NCBI GenBank assembly: GCA_029937635.1
Contig: JAPYPM010000100.1
Coordinates: forward strand, 1-8,107
Direction of reading: 5' to 3'
DNA: 8,107 nt
From: Nitrospinaceae bacterium
Lineage (GTDB): Bacteria > Nitrospinota > Nitrospinia > Nitrospinales > VA-1
This document shows positions 5,556-8,107 of this stretch, in pieces. Under the pieces are notes generated by a model. That model had not been told where the DNA came from. It did not search any database and saw only the letters and a list, made by a program, of their open reading frames with translations. How positions within the stretch are numbered: the stretch's first letter is position 1; the number at the start of each line of letters is the position of its first letter. The translations under genes and the position numbers were made by a program.

Positions 5556-7153
5556 TGAACTATTTGAGAGTGGGCAGAGAGCCTAGCTTCTTTAGGTCAG
5601 CTCAAATTGACTTATCTTTTGTGAAAAAAAAAATTTATAAAATGAATAACTTGTCGAATCAGAAACTATCAACTTTAATCGAAGGTTTTCCTGTGAAAGG
5701 TGTCAAGGGGATATTAAATCGGGGAATTTCATCGGTAGCTTTTGATTCCCGTGAGGTTAAAAGTGGAGGTCTTTTTTTTGCTGTTCATGGGTTTAAGCAG
5801 AATGGTTTTAATTTTATTAGTGATGCTATCGATCGCGGAGCATCAGCATTTGTGACGGAAACGCCTGTTGAAAAATTATCGAATTTAAATCTTAGCCAAA
5901 ATAAAGTAACTGCAATTTGCGTCGAAGATTGTAGAAGGGCTCTGGCTTGGGTTGGTGCTGAATTTTATGACCAACCCTCTAAACGAATCGATCTTTATGG
6001 AGTAACAGGAACTAATGGGAAAACAACAGTTACGTATATTCTAGACTCTATATATAAGGTTAAGGGTGAAAAAACGGGAATCATAGGAACTATTAATTAT
6101 TGCTATGGAGATACAAACCTTACCGCTCAAATTACAACGCCTCAATCCTTAGATATAAACCGAATGCTTCATGAAATGACGGAGCAAAAAACTCGCCATT
6201 GTTTTCTCGAAGTTTCGTCTCATTCTCTTGCCTTAAAAAGAGTTTATGGGATGTATTTTTCCGTTGGTATCTTTACAAACTTAAGTCGTGATCATCTAGA
6301 TTTTCATAAGACAATGGATGCCTATAAGGAGGCAAAGAAAGGGTTCTTTCGTTATAACCATATCGAGAAATCAGTTGTTAATTTAGATGACTCGGTTGGT
6401 CGTGAAATAGCTGAGGAATTTCCAAGAAACTTATTGACCATTGGTATCGAAAAATATGCCGATGTTATGGCAGAAGATTATAGTTTATCTGAGTTTGGTA
6501 GTTGCTTTACTCTAAAAACACCATTTGGATCTTGTAAGATAAAAACTCATTTGCTAGGACTTCATAATGTATACAATTTGATGTCGGCGGCGTCAGCAGC
6601 TCTCCATCAAGGTCTTTCGTTGGACCATGTTACTCAGGGTTTGCAATCTCTTGAACGTGTTCCGGGTCGTTGTGAAAAAATATTTTGTGGTCAGCGATTT
6701 TCCATTGTTATTGATTATGCGCACACAGATGACGCTCTTCGTAATGTGATTAAAGCGGCAAAAGTATTTACCCCTGGGCGAGTAATTACAGTGTTTGGAT
6801 GCGGTGGAGATCGTGATAAAGGAAAACGAAAAGAAATGGGTCGCGTTGCAATAGAAGAAAGTGATTTTTCTGTTATTACTTCAGATAACCCACGGACAGA
6901 AAACCCTCAGTGTATTTTAGATGACATCCTTGCTGGTATTCCTTCTTCGGTTTGCCATGGTAAAGATTACGAAGTTATTGTTGATAGAAAAGAAGCAATT
7001 AGATTTTCTGTGCAGAAAGCGAAGCCAGGTGACCTTATTCTGATAGCGGGTAAGGGACATGAGAATTATCAAATTTTAAAAACTGGTTCGATTCACTTTA
7101 ACGATCGAGAGATTGCTGAAGAGGCTGTGAAAGAGGTGTTGCAAGGTGATTGA
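5552..7153 (+). CDS. murE: UDP-MurNAc-tripeptide synthetase MurE, meso-DAP type
   Basis: MurE is the cytoplasmic ATP-dependent ligase that adds the third amino acid to UDP-MurNAc-L-Ala-D-Glu. Counted from 5552, the N-terminal UDP-binding domain has VAFDSREV, the ATP loop is G153-T-N-G-K157-T-T, and the carbamylated lysine is K262 in YKEAKKGFF. D445-N-P-R448 is the motif typical of meso-diaminopimelate-adding enzymes. The C-terminal domain ends with AGKGHENYQI. The frame gives 533 aa, but family homology starts only near the internal ATG at 5642 (MNNLSNQKLSTLIEG), which gives 503 aa, close to E. coli (495). The first ATG overlaps the ftsI stop and favours coupled initiation, so the start is undecided. 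The extra 30 residues include an A10 tract (5624-5633). murF follows with a 1-bp gap. Confidence 0.95.
   Translation: MMNYLRVGREPSFFRSAQIDLSFVKKKIYKMNNLSNQKLSTLIEGFPVKGVKGILNRGISSVAFDSREVKSGGLFFAVHGFKQNGFNFISDAIDRGASAFVTETPVEKLSNLNLSQNKVTAICVEDCRRALAWVGAEFYDQPSKRIDLYGVTGTNGKTTVTYILDSIYKVKGEKTGIIGTINYCYGDTNLTAQITTPQSLDINRMLHEMTEQKTRHCFLEVSSHSLALKRVYGMYFSVGIFTNLSRDHLDFHKTMDAYKEAKKGFFRYNHIEKSVVNLDDSVGREIAEEFPRNLLTIGIEKYADVMAEDYSLSEFGSCFTLKTPFGSCKIKTHLLGLHNVYNLMSAASAALHQGLSLDHVTQGLQSLERVPGRCEKIFCGQRFSIVIDYAHTDDALRNVIKAAKVFTPGRVITVFGCGGDRDKGKRKEMGRVAIEESDFSVITSDNPRTENPQCILDDILAGIPSSVCHGKDYEVIVDRKEAIRFSVQKAKPGDLILIAGKGHENYQILKTGSIHFNDREIAEEAVKEVLQGD
7143..7146 (+). promoter_or_regulatory. Ribosome binding site that decides the murF start
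   Basis: AAGG lies eight bases before the ATG at 7155 and inside the end of murE. An in-frame GTG at 7146 is an alternative start, with AGAGG (7132-7136) nine bases before it. The ATG is preferred because MKIKECLRAIGG resembles the usual MurF N-terminus, and it would add only three residues to choose the GTG. Confidence 0.5.
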
Positions 7154-7154
7154 A

Positions 7155-8107
7155 ATGAAGATTAAAGAGTGTTTAAGGGCTATCGGTGGAAAAACTTCTT
7201 CGGGTGTTAGGGATGAATTTTTTCGAGGGGTATCTATAGATTCGCGTACTTTAAAAAAAGACGAATTATTTATTTGTATCCAAGGGAATAGATTTGATGG
7301 CCATAACTTCATTAAAGAAGCTCAAGATAAACAAGCAGCTGCCATCGTTTTTTCAGAAGAAAGCGATGTGAGTCTGGTAAGAGGTAAGGCTCCTGTTGTT
7401 ATCCGCGTTAAAAATACGCTGAAAGCATTACAGGAGTTAGCTTTATTTTATAGAAAAAAAATGCCTGTAAAGGTTATTGGAATAACGGGAACTAATGGCA
7501 AGTCCACGACTAAGGAAATGACAGCTGCTATAACTGAAAAAAAATTTAAAACAATTAAAACAAAAGGCAATCTAAATAACCATATTGGGTTGCCCCTTAA
7601 TATTTTCCATCTTTCTAAAACTGACGAAATCGCTGTAATGGAAATGGGTATGAGCGCGGCAGGCGAGATTAAACGTCTTGCTGAAATAGCTAAGCCAGAA
7701 ATAGGGGTGGTTACTAATATTTCTGAGGGTCACTTGGTTCATTTAAAAACTTTAAAAAAAGTTCAAGCTGCTAAGGGGGAACTTTTCGATTCTTTAAGCG
7801 AGAAAGAAACTGCAATAGTAAATGCTGATGACCCATTAGTCTTGGAGTTAGCAAAATCGGTGCGAGCAAAGGTAATTACGTATGGCATTTATAAGGGGGC
7901 TGATATTAAAGCTGAAAATATTTGTCCAATTGACCGAGAGGGCTTTAAATTAAGTGTTAATTTTTCCGGTAAAAATATTCCGATGTGTATTCCGTTTTTA
8001 GGTGAATGCAATATTTATAATGCTCTAGCTGCCATTGCTATCAGCTGGTCTTTGGGTATAACGCCTGATGATATTAAGCAAGGACTGATGAAGGCGAAGT
8101 TGTTAGC
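7155..8107 (+). CDS. murF: UDP-MurNAc-tripeptide--D-Ala-D-Ala ligase MurF, N-terminal part (partial)
   Basis: MurF completes the cytoplasmic muropeptide by adding D-Ala-D-Ala with ATP. The frame is open to the window edge, giving 317 residues of an expected 450 or so, with most of the C-terminal domain missing. The N-terminal substrate domain has VSIDSRTL. The ATP loop is G112-T-N-G-K116-S-T followed by TKEM. The MurF-specific stretch N139-L-N-N-H-I-G145-LPL, EMGMSAAGEI, the motif NISEGHL and the carbamylated lysine K207 (AAKGEL) follow. NNxIGxPL separates MurF from the related MurE, MurC and MurD. It starts one base after the murE stop, so the two ligases are probably translated together. 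The loop Ser in place of the commoner Thr is a conservative change. Confidence 0.95.
   Translation, partial: MKIKECLRAIGGKTSSGVRDEFFRGVSIDSRTLKKDELFICIQGNRFDGHNFIKEAQDKQAAAIVFSEESDVSLVRGKAPVVIRVKNTLKALQELALFYRKKMPVKVIGITGTNGKSTTKEMTAAITEKKFKTIKTKGNLNNHIGLPLNIFHLSKTDEIAVMEMGMSAAGEIKRLAEIAKPEIGVVTNISEGHLVHLKTLKKVQAAKGELFDSLSEKETAIVNADDPLVLELAKSVRAKVITYGIYKGADIKAENICPIDREGFKLSVNFSGKNIPMCIPFLGECNIYNALAAIAISWSLGITPDDIKQGLMKAKLL

Noticed and set aside
7488..7508. MurF ATP loop with Ser (GKST) instead of Thr
   Set aside because: Ser and Thr are interchangeable in this loop, and all other MurF motifs are intact.

Overview
The window suggests a low-GC, Gram-negative bacterium with meso-diaminopimelate peptidoglycan and cytochrome c maturation by a System I (Ccm) pathway. 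The evidence is a CcmF/CcmE pair, a MurE with the DNPR motif typical of meso-DAP-adding enzymes, and a complete start of a dcw (division and cell wall) cluster. The CcmE carries a Cys-x-x-x-Tyr haem motif instead of His-x-x-x-Tyr. From memory this variant is typical of former Deltaproteobacteria and archaea, so a deltaproteobacterial-type or Bdellovibrionota-type host is a reasonable guess. It is an inference, not a placement.

Layout. On the minus strand are ccmF (1-934, cut by the left edge) and, upstream of it, ccmE (1038-1490, possibly starting further up). On the plus strand, starting at 2098, is a tight run of mraZ, rsmH, ftsL, ftsI, murE and murF, the last cut by the right edge. The two groups diverge from an AT-rich intergenic region of about 600 bp (1491-2097). 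Every gene is a recognisable member of a known family.

Regulation. The intergenic region holds one good sigma70-like promoter in each direction. The mraZ promoter (TTGACA at 1999, TACGAT at 2021, extended -10) is followed by four tandem boxes with a 10-bp period. They read ATTGTGT, AAAGTGT, AAAGTGT and TTAGTGT, and cover the -10 element and predicted start site. This is the arrangement expected for MraZ autorepression, and the AAAGTGT core matches the site described for mollicute MraZ. Two further extended copies lie upstream at 1921 and 1965.

Function. MraZ would tune the operon. RsmH methylates 16S rRNA. FtsL and FtsI belong to the divisome at the septum. MurE and MurF add meso-DAP and D-Ala-D-Ala to the cytoplasmic peptidoglycan precursor. 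CcmE and CcmF carry haem and ligate it to apocytochromes c on the outer side of the inner membrane.

I found no mobile element, CRISPR array, RNA gene or clearly new system. The points most worth a second look are the variant CcmE motif, the MraZ operator array, the MraZ with a damaged second DNA-binding motif, and the missing canonical start codon of ccmE.
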